Origin: Anodontia alba
Taxonomy: Eukaryota; Mollusca; Bivalvia; Lucinida; Lucinidae
DNA length: 64,000 bases
Assembly: GCA_964016985.1 (NCBI GenBank)
Contig: OZ024828.1
Span: 31,015,129 to 31,079,128 of the forward strand
Direction: 5' to 3'
In this document: one piece after another, positions 56,661-64,000 of the stretch
Position numbering within the stretch: position 1 is the stretch's first letter
Layout of the letters: every line of letters starts with the position of its first letter
The notes under the pieces: model-generated
The model's database searches: none
What the model was told of the DNA's origin: nothing
Seen by the model: the letters and a program-made list of their open reading frames with translations, nothing else
Program-made: the position numbers and the translations under genes

Positions 56661-57844
56661 AGTTATTTTTGGAAACATAGTAAATAAAGCTATTTATGGA
56701 AACATAGTAAACATGTTGTTTAAAACAATTGAACACCCTGTTATATAACAATATATATATATTAAGTTTTTATTTTATTTGTTTATTTATCTTATTGTCA
56801 GTTTGTATATTTATTATCTGATTTATTTAAAGTTACCTTAACTAGATTGAGACTGTATTGATTTGTAATTGTTAAACAGTTATATAACTGCTTGATTCTT
56901 AAAGTGTAATGGATTTTCTCCTTTTTTGTAAAACGTGATTATTATTTATCCTAAAATGGCATTTCTGTAGCAAATAAAAATTATTTTGTTTTAAAAATAT
57001 TCCAGTTTTGTGCATTTTTTGACAAAACAATCCTTTTTATTTTCACTCCAAAAGACCCATTTTTAATAGATGAACTGCTTTGAAAGTTTTTATACTTTAG
57101 CAAATATCAGGTTAAATGGATTTGCTGATTTAAGTTGTTTAAATATCATTATTATTTTTTCTGAAATTTATTTCCCTTTTGTTGATTTTGGATTAGATTT
57201 TCGACATTTTTTTCCAAATTCTCGTTTTTGGCTGCAATTAGTTTTGAAGACTTTTTTTCAAGGTACCTTACTGATTTTGAAACTGTTAATAACTTCTGTG
57301 AAAAAATTAGTGTTTACCTCTAAGCCTATTTTTCCATAGTATAATTCAACCAAAGTGTCCTTTGAGCAATGCCGCAAAATGACCATTACCTTTAGTATCC
57401 ATAGATGTTGAAGTTGACTGCATTTGCATATCGCAGATTATAATAGAAACAAAGAAATGCCCTTTTTCAGTTTTCCCAATAATAAGTCTAGGGGATCAAA
57501 TTTGACCTTGCAGTAAAATAGGTTATGGTCAACCCAGGGTCATCATTCAAACACAGAATTATAGTACTAGTCTCAGATGCTACATACCAAGTTTCAAGGC
57601 AATCGGCCTAGTGGTTCTTGAAAAGAAGAGTTTTCTTTAAAGTTTTTACTCTATATGGGTATGGCCGCCATTTCGCACTCATGCACTTGTGTTTATGTAA
57701 TATGTACGCCCATGTTCCCAATTATAAACAGTGATAATAGTGGTATACTGGGTTCTACATTATTACATCAGACGTTTGAAGTTTTTAAATCGGCTTTTCA
57801 GTTGTTGTTTTTTTTTCAGTAATTGGATCAGCAAACCTATCTAA

Positions 57845-58120
57845 ATGTCTGTAATTAATCAAACCTTCCCCATTTCAGAATATTTCACGCAGAAGACGCC
57901 ATGGCTTATATATAATCGAACCTTAATGGCTCGAACCATGGAGTTTTTTCTAGATATGGGTAGTTCCAGCCACTTAGTCATAGCGCCAGCTAAGAGACAA
58001 ACGGGAATAATATTTGGCTGTCGTTTCGATTTTCTATATAATAATGGTGTGTTGATTGTACTCGATTCTAATGGTTACACACAACATAAATTTCATGATA
58101 AAATGGGGACAAATTCCTAA
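57845..58120 (+). CDS. Unassigned 91-codon open frame
   Basis: The frame opens just after the duplicated block. An acceptor-like CCTTCCCCATTTCAG ends at about 57885, so an exon could start there. The rest reads as plausible protein (e.g. MEFFLDMGSSSHLVIAPAKR and GIIFGCRFDFLYNN) up to TAA at 58120. I recognise no family, see no upstream exon, and cannot check the sister allele because that contig ends at the gap. It may be chance. Confidence 0.15.
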   Translation: MSVINQTFPISEYFTQKTPWLIYNRTLMARTMEFFLDMGSSSHLVIAPAKRQTGIIFGCRFDFLYNNGVLIVLDSNGYTQHKFHDKMGTNS

Positions 58121-58256
58121 AATATCCCTAAATATTAGTTTTCTTGAGCTGTGAAGAAATTCCTAGGGATTCAAAAACCAGTTCGAATTAGCCTCGGTAA
58201 GCGAGTCATCGGTATTTGAGCAATGGAGGGTTTACGGTTACACAGTAGTTCTAGTT

Positions 58257-58317
58257 TGTTTGTTTGTGTTGAGGTTTTACGGCCCAATCAACCCAATGGG
58301 GTCATGTCGAGCGCGGT
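58257..58317 (-). mobile_element. 5'-truncated SINE with 13-bp target duplication
   Basis: Only the 3' end of the SINE family at 19854-20154 is present ('gttgaggttttacggccca', 'aatggggtcatgtcgagcg'). It is flanked by exact 13-bp repeats AGTAGTTCTAGTT at 58244-58256 and 58318-58330. This is classic LINE-driven retroposition with incomplete reverse transcription. Confidence 0.88.
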
Positions 58318-58330
58318 AGTAGTTCTAGTT

Positions 58331-58542
58331 AGGAAGGTATCAATATTAATATTTGTCTTATGTCTTCACAAAAAAACAACAACAACAACAACAACAACAA
58401 AAACAACAACAAAAAACATATGACGTGGGTACGGCATATTGTGTTGTGATGAAATGAACCCAAAATGTCTATTTACTTTTGTTAAGAACATTGTCGTATC
58501 TAGAGCTATGGCTTTGAAATACATCTTTTACATAGGTGTTAT

Positions 58543-58584
<42 letters not shown>

Positions 58585-59004
58585 TATATAATATATATAT
58601 ATGCCATCCCAAAAAAGGACTTAGAGAAAACAGTATTCTTAAACTGCTAAAAAATAATTCTTATAAAATGAAACTTATATCAGCATACAATTAAGATTAC
58701 CCAAAATCCTGTACGTAAATCTTTAAAATAAAGGACACCTAAAGAAAGCAAGTTTAAGCTTTTGAAATTTCGAATTTGAAATTCTTCAAAGTGTTCAATA
58801 TGCTGTCAAAACTCTGTATTTCTCGGCGGCGAATGTTGTTGTTTATTTAAACGATATTTTAACTCCAATAGGCCAACAACACAAATACATAGATCCAGGA
58901 TATATGAGGATCTGAACGGAAGCCTATGGCTTATAGAGTTTATTTCCCCGTAATATCATAACTCACAACAATAAAGTTTTCACACTGTAACAACATGTAT
59001 AACG
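58331..59004. other. Microsatellites and spacer, no gene
   Basis: An AAC-type run lies at 58374-58412 and an AAT run at 58545-58582 followed by a short TA run. The rest is AT-rich without recognisable structure. Confidence 0.6.
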
Positions 59005-59220
59005 AGTTAACCCTTGTCCCTCTGAACCCAGACATACCCTGCCTTTGTAAACATTGTAGATCCAGACAGTTGATTTCTGAAGAAGCCACTTGATCTGGAT
59101 CCGCATTGCTTGTCATTAAGTATGTGAACCCATACCAACAACCCGGACCAAGCTATCCGACGGGCTGAAAATTGGAAATGAGTGTGGCATCTTAGTTTAT
59201 TCAGCATGGCAAGAGTTAAT
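59005..59220. mobile_element. MITE with TTAACCCTT termini, second copy
   Basis: 'GTTAACCCTTGTCCCTCTGA' at about 59007 faces 'CAGCATGGCAAGAGTTAA' ending near 59219. Internal order matches 26718-26912 ('acat.ccctg', 'gtagatccaga', 'tctggatc', 'tttgtcat', 'atgtgaa', 'acccgga', 'tttattcagcat'). Confidence 0.72.
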
Positions 59221-59559
59221 ATCCTTTAAAAATATATGAGATATATTCCTGAATAAAAGAATAAAAAGACAATGAAACATAAATAGAAAAGGTGATAAAT
59301 ATGTATATGAGATCATGAGATCAGTGGATGTTCTTGTTATTATTTGAGATACGGATTCCCACAAATCTTTTGGCTCGAGATTATAGTCACCGCAAGATCA
59401 TTTGCATCTAAATCAATATTATGAGAAGTGAAAAAAACATATAACGCGAACATTAGAAGACGGGTTCCTTCACGTGACAGATGGCATTTGCTTGTGGTAG
59501 TTTGCTGCTATGAACATGAACCATTTATGTGTAGCTACCCTTAAAAGACACATTGGAAA

Positions 59560-59622
59560 ACAGTGTAGACCCAGATCAGACGCCGCAGAACGCGGTGTCT
59601 GATCAGGGTCTACACTGTTTGC
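59560..59622. repeat. Near-perfect 'gtgtagacccagatcagacgcc' hairpin
   Basis: Arms 'aaacagtgtagaccc(a)gatcagacgcc' and 'ggtgtctgatcagggtctacactgttt' pair across a loop 'gcagaacgc'. This is the best-preserved member of the dispersed family (23625, 24000, 61185 and others). Sequence is cited in part to mark the stem. Confidence 0.85.
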
Positions 59623-60339
59623 ATTAAGTACAAAAATTTCATGAAAGCATGGTAATAATAATTGTTAACATGGCACCCCTTCTATTGGAAAAGGTCCGGT
59701 CAAATGAGATCAGGTACAGCTAGAAGAGTCCACTCGGTAGAAATGGGTTGACGAGTTTCGGGGAAGCAAATGCGTTAAAATGTCAATGATACACAATGAT
59801 AAACATTAACGGAAAATTAAAATAATGGTGGATCGGTAGCAAGGTAGGTTATTTTATCTATTATTATTATCATTTTTATTATTATTATTTTATTATTATA
59901 ATTATTATTATTATTATTATTATTTGAATATTTATTGTAAGATGCCAGCTTTTAACAACAATAATGAATAAATAAAGAAATATTAATAATAATAATTATA
60001 ATAATAATAATAATAATGATAATTATTATTAGTAGTAGTAGCAGTAGTAGTAGTATCATTATTGTTATCATTATTAGCAGTACTAGTAGTAGCAGTAGTA
60101 GTGTGGGGTATACTGTTGTCACGTTGTCCGTCCGTATGTTTGGTCCTAGCTGGGGTATCAAATAAGCACTGCTTATCGATACGTCTTTTTCTTCTTCTTC
60201 TTCTTTTTATTATTATCATTATTATTTGAATGTTCACCGCAAGAGGCCAGCTAATTGCTTCAAAACTTCTGACAGAAACAACCAGAATGCGCAGTCCATG
60301 GAGCGCCATCGCAAATCCCCACGCTCGTTGCTAATGTTG
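59623..60339. repeat. AAT/ATT microsatellites and spacer
   Basis: ATT/AAT runs at 59860-59925, 59983-60035 and 60205-60225, plus AGT-type runs at 60029-60100. Ile, Leu and Tyr-rich frames on the minus strand are artefacts. Confidence 0.8.
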
Positions 60340-61020
60340 CTAATAGCATAACGGACAAATGGACTTACTCCCCCACAACCTTACCATGAGGGGAGGTCAT
60401 GTAGCAAGTTTGGTTTAATCCCACCACGTGGTTTAGGAGGAGATAGCGTGACGGACAGATGGACAGACGTCAAACGGACAAACGGAAAAATAATGTTGCT
60501 CTCGCACACACTTACCATGAGATGAAGTGATGTAGCAAGTTTGGTCGAATTCCGCCCAGTGGTTTAGAAGGAGATAGCGTGACGGACAGATGGACGGACG
60601 ACGGACGCACGAAAACAATGTTGCTTTTGCACCCCACTATCATGAGGAAAAGTGATGTAGCAAGTTTGGTTGCATTCCGCCCAGTGGTTTAGGAGGAGAT
60701 CTCGTGACAGAGAGATGGACGGACGACGGACGCACGGACGGACGGACACACGGAAAAGTAATGTTGCTCTCGCACACCCTAACCATGAGAGGAGTGATGT
60801 AGCAAGTTTGCTTGAATTCCGCCCAGTGGTTTAGGAGGAGATAGTGTGACAGACAAATGGGAGGACGAACGCACGGACGGGAGGACGCACAGAAAAATAA
60901 TGCTGCTCTTGCACACTCTTACCATGAGGGAAAGTGATGTACCAAGTTTGGTAGAATTCCGCCTAGTGGTGTAGGAGAAAATTGCGTGACAGACGGACGG
61001 ATGGAAGGACGGATGGAGTC
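60340..61020 (+). repeat. ~135-bp tandem array ('gatgtagcaagtttggt')
   Basis: Five units with 'gta(g/c)caagtttg' near 60401, 60532, 60657, 60799 and 60939. Each is followed by 'aattccgcccagtggtttagg', 'aggagata(g)cgtgac', a run of 'ggacgga' steps and 'aaaa(t/g)aatgttgct(c/t)t.gca', then 'accatgag'. (Phrases are shortened.) A poly(A) at 61030-61052 closes it. Short minus frames read the unit as SVRPCVRRPS-like peptides. Confidence 0.88.
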
Positions 61021-61052
61021 ATCGCTTTCAGAAAAAAAAAAAAAAAAAAAAA

Positions 61053-62029
61053 AAGCGTGGGGATAAAAATGTGGTGACAAATGTACCCATACTCAAGGAA
61101 TAAAGCTCTCCCAAGGTATCGGATAAGTGAAGTCATTAGATAAGTCACGAAATAGGTCGCGTCATGTGAAACGTGTTTTTGGGCATTTGCGAACAGCGAA
61201 GGCCTAGATCAGCCTCCGCATCCGCGCAGTCTGATCAGGACCTTCACTGTCCGCGAACAAAATTATTGGACACTCCATAATATATGAATGGATAGGAAAG
61301 GTTTGGATGATCCCTTGCGCATGCGCATTTTGCGCATGGTCAAAGGCGCGTTCTCGCTTGACGCGGCCCAAACAGCAATACAAAACAATACTAATTCGAA
61401 GCCAGATTTAAACAAAAGAAGAATTAAAACAATTAGCGCATTTTACGATTAAAACCAAAACTGTATGCGGTAAGCGGAGGGCGGAGTTTGAGCTGGGAAT
61501 GGACAGACACTTAAACTTGTTTCTGCAGGAACCAATTGTCGCCCTTACATCGCCCTTTATTTTATAAGCCTACCGGAAATTGTGAACTTGTCAACTGCAA
61601 GCGGATGTAACAGTGCAGATAATGTATCAGTGTGAGCATGTGAGAAGATATTTTGTAGCATTACCGATGCTTTCAAATACATATATAACTTTTATTTTAT
61701 TTTCTTTTTTTTTTAATACGTTTCTTTACCTGATACTACTTTTACAATGGTATTGAAGGAAGCAACCAACGGGGCGACATTTTAAATAATCGACACTCAC
61801 ATTTCCTGGTAGTTATTAACAGCCGTGCATTAACCGGCGAAAAGCCGTGTATTAACAAGGCAATTGAAGCGCTGTTAATGCACAGCTACGTAACTTTCAA
61901 TATGAGCGTACCGGGACCATAGATTTGCTGCCGTTATATGAGTACTGCCCGGCCCTAGAACGAGCATAGTCCGTGGAAATTGCGTTCGCGAGACATCGGT
62001 GAAAAGGCGAAACAAAATAGTGCAAGAAA
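61053..62029. other. Spacer with one hairpin unit, no gene
   Basis: 61185-61258 is a 'gcgaacagcgaaggcctaga'/'ggaccttcactgtccgc' hairpin of the dispersed family. 61810-61850 repeats 'ccgtg(c/t)attaac' twice. No supported coding sequence. Confidence 0.5.
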
Positions 62030-62250
62030 TAACGCGAAATGTAGCAAATGTTTTCATTTTTATGCAATAATAGCGATCGATCATGGTTTTTCAATGAATT
62101 AACATTCGCCAGGTCCCTAGGGAGGTATTGAAAACTGCGGCCTCCGGTCTCGATTTTCAACACCTCCCTCGGGACCTGGCGAATGTTAATGCATGAAAAA
62201 ACATGTTTGATCCCTATAATATTGCCAAATATTTTAGATTTCTCGGGCTT
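62030..62250. mobile_element. Long hairpin element with ~100-bp arms
   Basis: The inner arms, about 62082-62135 and 62150-62204, pair almost completely around 'ttaacattcgccaggtccc' (other arm 'gggacctggcgaatgttaa'). Weaker pairing extends outward to about 62035 and 62248 ('gcaataatagcgatc' / 'gatccctataatattgc'). A compact foldback of this kind is typical of a MITE or an inverted duplication. No target duplication identified. Confidence 0.7.
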
Positions 62251-62314
62251 TACTAAAACCCTTAATATGACAGAAATGTACTTTACAGGGTTGCATACGC
62301 ATCCTGGCACTAGC

Positions 62315-62591
62315 TCATTACGAAAACACGCCTTTCAAATATGTTGAAAATTTCACCACCCAAAACTGAAAGTTTTCTGATAAAAATTCTGATATTTTTC
62401 ATATTTCAGCTCAAAAAATCGATTGTGGGTACTCGTTAGAACCGCCTTGGCAAGGCGGTACTAACGAATACCCACAATCTATGTTTCTGAGCAGAAACAA
62501 GAAAAATAATGTATACCCTGTAAACCCATGTTTTACCATATAAAAGTGGGGTTTAATGGGGTCAAAATTATATAGGCATGTTTTTGTGATG
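62315..62591. mobile_element. Palindromic MITE (ATGCCTAT family), best separate copy
   Basis: Ends TCATTACGAAAACACGCCT and, complemented, CATCACAAAAACATGCCTAT. The central hairpin 'gattgtgggtactcgttaga' / 'taacgaatacccacaatc' lies at 62420-62480 with a GC loop 'accgccttggcaaggcggt'. Flanking halves are the same as in 47817-48090. Confidence 0.82.
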
Positions 62592-62980
62592 TTAAGTGCA
62601 ACCCGATTCTCTACGGTGCCAGAATTGGCTCACAAGAAAAATAAAAATAAAAACTACATTGCGCTGAAGTACGGGAGACTATTTACGGCCGATCAGACGG
62701 CGCTTAACACTACATCACTGGTCAAATGAATATATACATATATACATATATATACAGTGGTCTTAGAAATGACGAACACATCAATACATAAAAGATCGAA
62801 ACTCGGATTCGCGCTTTTTTTTATTGATACTCTTTGTATCTCAGCAATGTACTTTGCAGGACTGTATATGTCCTCGCCCCGCGCCGCCCGCCCTGCCCCA
62901 CCCCCCCTCCCTTCGGACCCAAACACCAGCTTAAGCGGAACCAATTATCCAAGATACCAGACTGGGCTCTATAGTCCCAA

Positions 62981-63011
<31 letters not shown>

Positions 63012-63025
63012 AATAAAAATAATTA
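62592..63025. other. Spacer, no gene
   Basis: A short TA-rich hairpin near 62732-62755, a C-rich patch 62875-62915, and an AAT run at 62980-63022. The 89-codon plus frame through these is not supported. Confidence 0.5.
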
Positions 63026-64000
63026 AAACAAGAGGGCCATGATGGCCCTGTAACGATCATGGCCCTGTAACGCTCACCTGAGCTTAAAGAACCTGACCAA
63101 GAAATGATCGAATCAAACATTCTGTCCAAAATTCATGATGATTTTATTAACAAGTCAGACAATGTAGCATGGCTTATGGACCGTAAAATATAGGTCAATG
63201 TCTAATATGGATGACTGCACTCAAAGGTCATGCTAATATGTATGCAAAGTATCACTTGTTGTAGGAGCAATACTTATTTAGAAACTGACCTAAACACAAA
63301 CACTAAACAAAGTCAGTGGACCGTGAAATAGAAGTCGTTGTCAAACATGGATGACAGCTTTCAAGAGGCCATGCTTAGATGTATGCAAGTGCCAAGTATC
63401 ACTGCTGTAGGAACAAAAATTACTTAAGAAAGTCACTGGACCATGAAATACAGTTCATAAATGATCCAATTCCAAACTTCCTCTAGAAATCATCAAGACA
63501 AACTTTTTGAGCAAGATTCATGATGATTACTTAAAAAAATGTGACCTCTAGAGTGTTACCAAAGTTCTGTTTTGATTTGGCCCAGTGACCTAGTTTTTGA
63601 GCACAAGTTACCCAGTTTAAAACTTGACCTAGAAATCATCAAGATAAACATTTTGAGCAATATTCATGACGATTACTTACAAAATATGACCCCTAGAGTG
63701 TTAAAAAGGTTTTCCTTTGATTGGTCTGGTGACTTAGTTTTGACCCCAAATAACCCAGTTTCAAACTTGACCTAGAAATTATCAAGGCAAACATTATAAG
63801 CAAGATTCATAATGATTACCTTAACAATATGACCTGTAGAATGTGACCCCTAGAGTGGTAACAAGGGTTTTCTTTGATTTGACCGGGTGACCTAGTTTTT
63901 GACCACAAGTGACTCAGTTTCAAATTGGACCTAGATTTCATAGAGGCAGACATTCTGAGCGTTTCATTAAGATAATGTCAAAGTTGTGACCTCAAGAGTG
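63026..64000 (+). repeat. Dispersed array opening with 'agagggccatgatggccctg'
   Basis: It starts with the hairpin-like phrase 'gggccatgatggccctgtaa', then units of about 150 bp with 'tgacctagtttttgac', 'caagt.acccagttt', 'aaacttgacctagaaatcatc', 'aagcaagattcatgatgatta' (shortened) and 'tgacc.ctagagtgtt'. Anchors lie near 63580, 63735 and 63885. It runs off the window. This is a common bivalve intergenic pattern. Confidence 0.8.

Larger units (their letters stand above)
50458..56750 (-). mobile_element. Complete Gmr1-like Ty3/gypsy LTR retrotransposon
   Basis: A 6293-bp element on the minus strand. From the sense 5' end it has: 5' LTR (56750-56159), tRNA-Pro-type primer site (56153-56136), leader, one gag-pol ORF (55862-51186), polypurine tract (51061-51050), 3' LTR (51049-50458). 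Both LTRs are 592 bp, start TG and end CA, and differ at one base I noticed (50768 region, cctag against cccag). It sits in an AT microsatellite; 'atat' on both sides fits a 4-6-bp target duplication but cannot be separated from the repeat. Gene order with integrase before reverse transcriptase identifies the Gmr1 clade. There is no internal stop or frameshift, so it looks capable of autonomous movement. Confidence 0.96.
56159..56750 (-). repeat. 5' LTR of the retrotransposon
   Basis: 592 bp, sense strand starting TGTTATATAACAGGGTG at 56750 and ending CCTGGCTCGTAACA at 56159. In sense order it holds three heat-shock-type sites, a TATA box at 56500-56491 (ATTATATAAG), and a poly(A) signal AATAAA at 56235-56230. 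The TATA-to-poly(A) spacing puts transcription start near 56465 and fits a U3-R-U5 layout. Confidence 0.95.
49817..57840 (+). repeat. Duplicate segment, copy carrying the retrotransposon
   Basis: Its first bases after the gap align inside 47884 onward. Its last shared bases (57812-57840, 'gtaattggatcag') align to the end of the previous contig. The retrotransposon splits the AT microsatellite into 50435-50457 and 56751-56762. Flanking blocks are 49817-50434 (with 47884-48498) and 56763-57840 (with 48586-49616). Confidence 0.85.

Noticed and set aside
50458..56750. Endogenous retrovirus with an envelope gene
   Set aside because: Only 136 bp separate the RNase H stop from the 3' LTR, so there is no room for env, and domain order is that of a Gmr1-like retrotransposon.

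Overview
This is animal nuclear DNA, very probably from a bivalve mollusc. The sequence is AT-rich and full of microsatellites and poly(T)/poly(A) runs. It carries tRNA-derived SINEs, many short hairpin elements, and long decayed arrays with phrases such as 'gggccataactc' and 'gtgaccttgacctta' that are characteristic of bivalve intergenic DNA. The species call is inference. I see no recognisable host protein-coding gene, rRNA or functional tRNA gene. The only clear protein gene is the gag-pol gene of an LTR retrotransposon.

Layout. (1) 1-8458 and 39105-46636 are arms of a giant inverted repeat around a spacer of about 30.6 kb. The same blocks occur in mirror order: a cluster of palindromic motifs, GT/CA microsatellite, nested foldback, two SINEs, a GATATC satellite. 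Lineage-specific insertions separate the arms: a 1.5-kb TIR element at 5698-7241 only in the left, a 232-bp MITE at 39129-39360 only in the right. A second copy of the 1.5-kb element (8459-9950) sits exactly at the left arm's inner edge. (2) 9952-39104 is the spacer: a 21-bp minisatellite, a ~140-bp satellite with inverted YY1-like sites, hairpin and MITE families, a SINE, three decayed tandem arrays and a ~2-kb foldback element. An interval at 14525-14976 on the minus strand has consensus splice sites at both ends but no single open frame. (3) 46637-57840 contains a 200-N assembly gap. The sequence before it (47884-49616) and after it (49817-57840) form a dovetail overlap. They look like two alleles placed side by side, one empty and one carrying the retrotransposon. 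(4) 57841-64000 holds microsatellites, a ~135-bp tandem array, hairpins and the start of another dispersed array.

The retrotransposon (50458-56750, minus strand) is the most significant feature. It is a complete 6293-bp Ty3/gypsy element with 592-bp LTRs differing at one base that I noticed, a tRNA-Pro-type primer-binding site, a polypurine tract and one intact 1558-residue ORF. Domain order is gag - zinc knuckle - protease - integrase - reverse transcriptase - RNase H, i.e. integrase before RT, the hallmark of the Gmr1 clade. The LTR also carries three perfect three-unit heat-shock elements upstream of its TATA box, the nearest 6 bp away. An intact ORF, near-identical LTRs and an apparent empty allele point to a young, possibly active element that may respond to stress.
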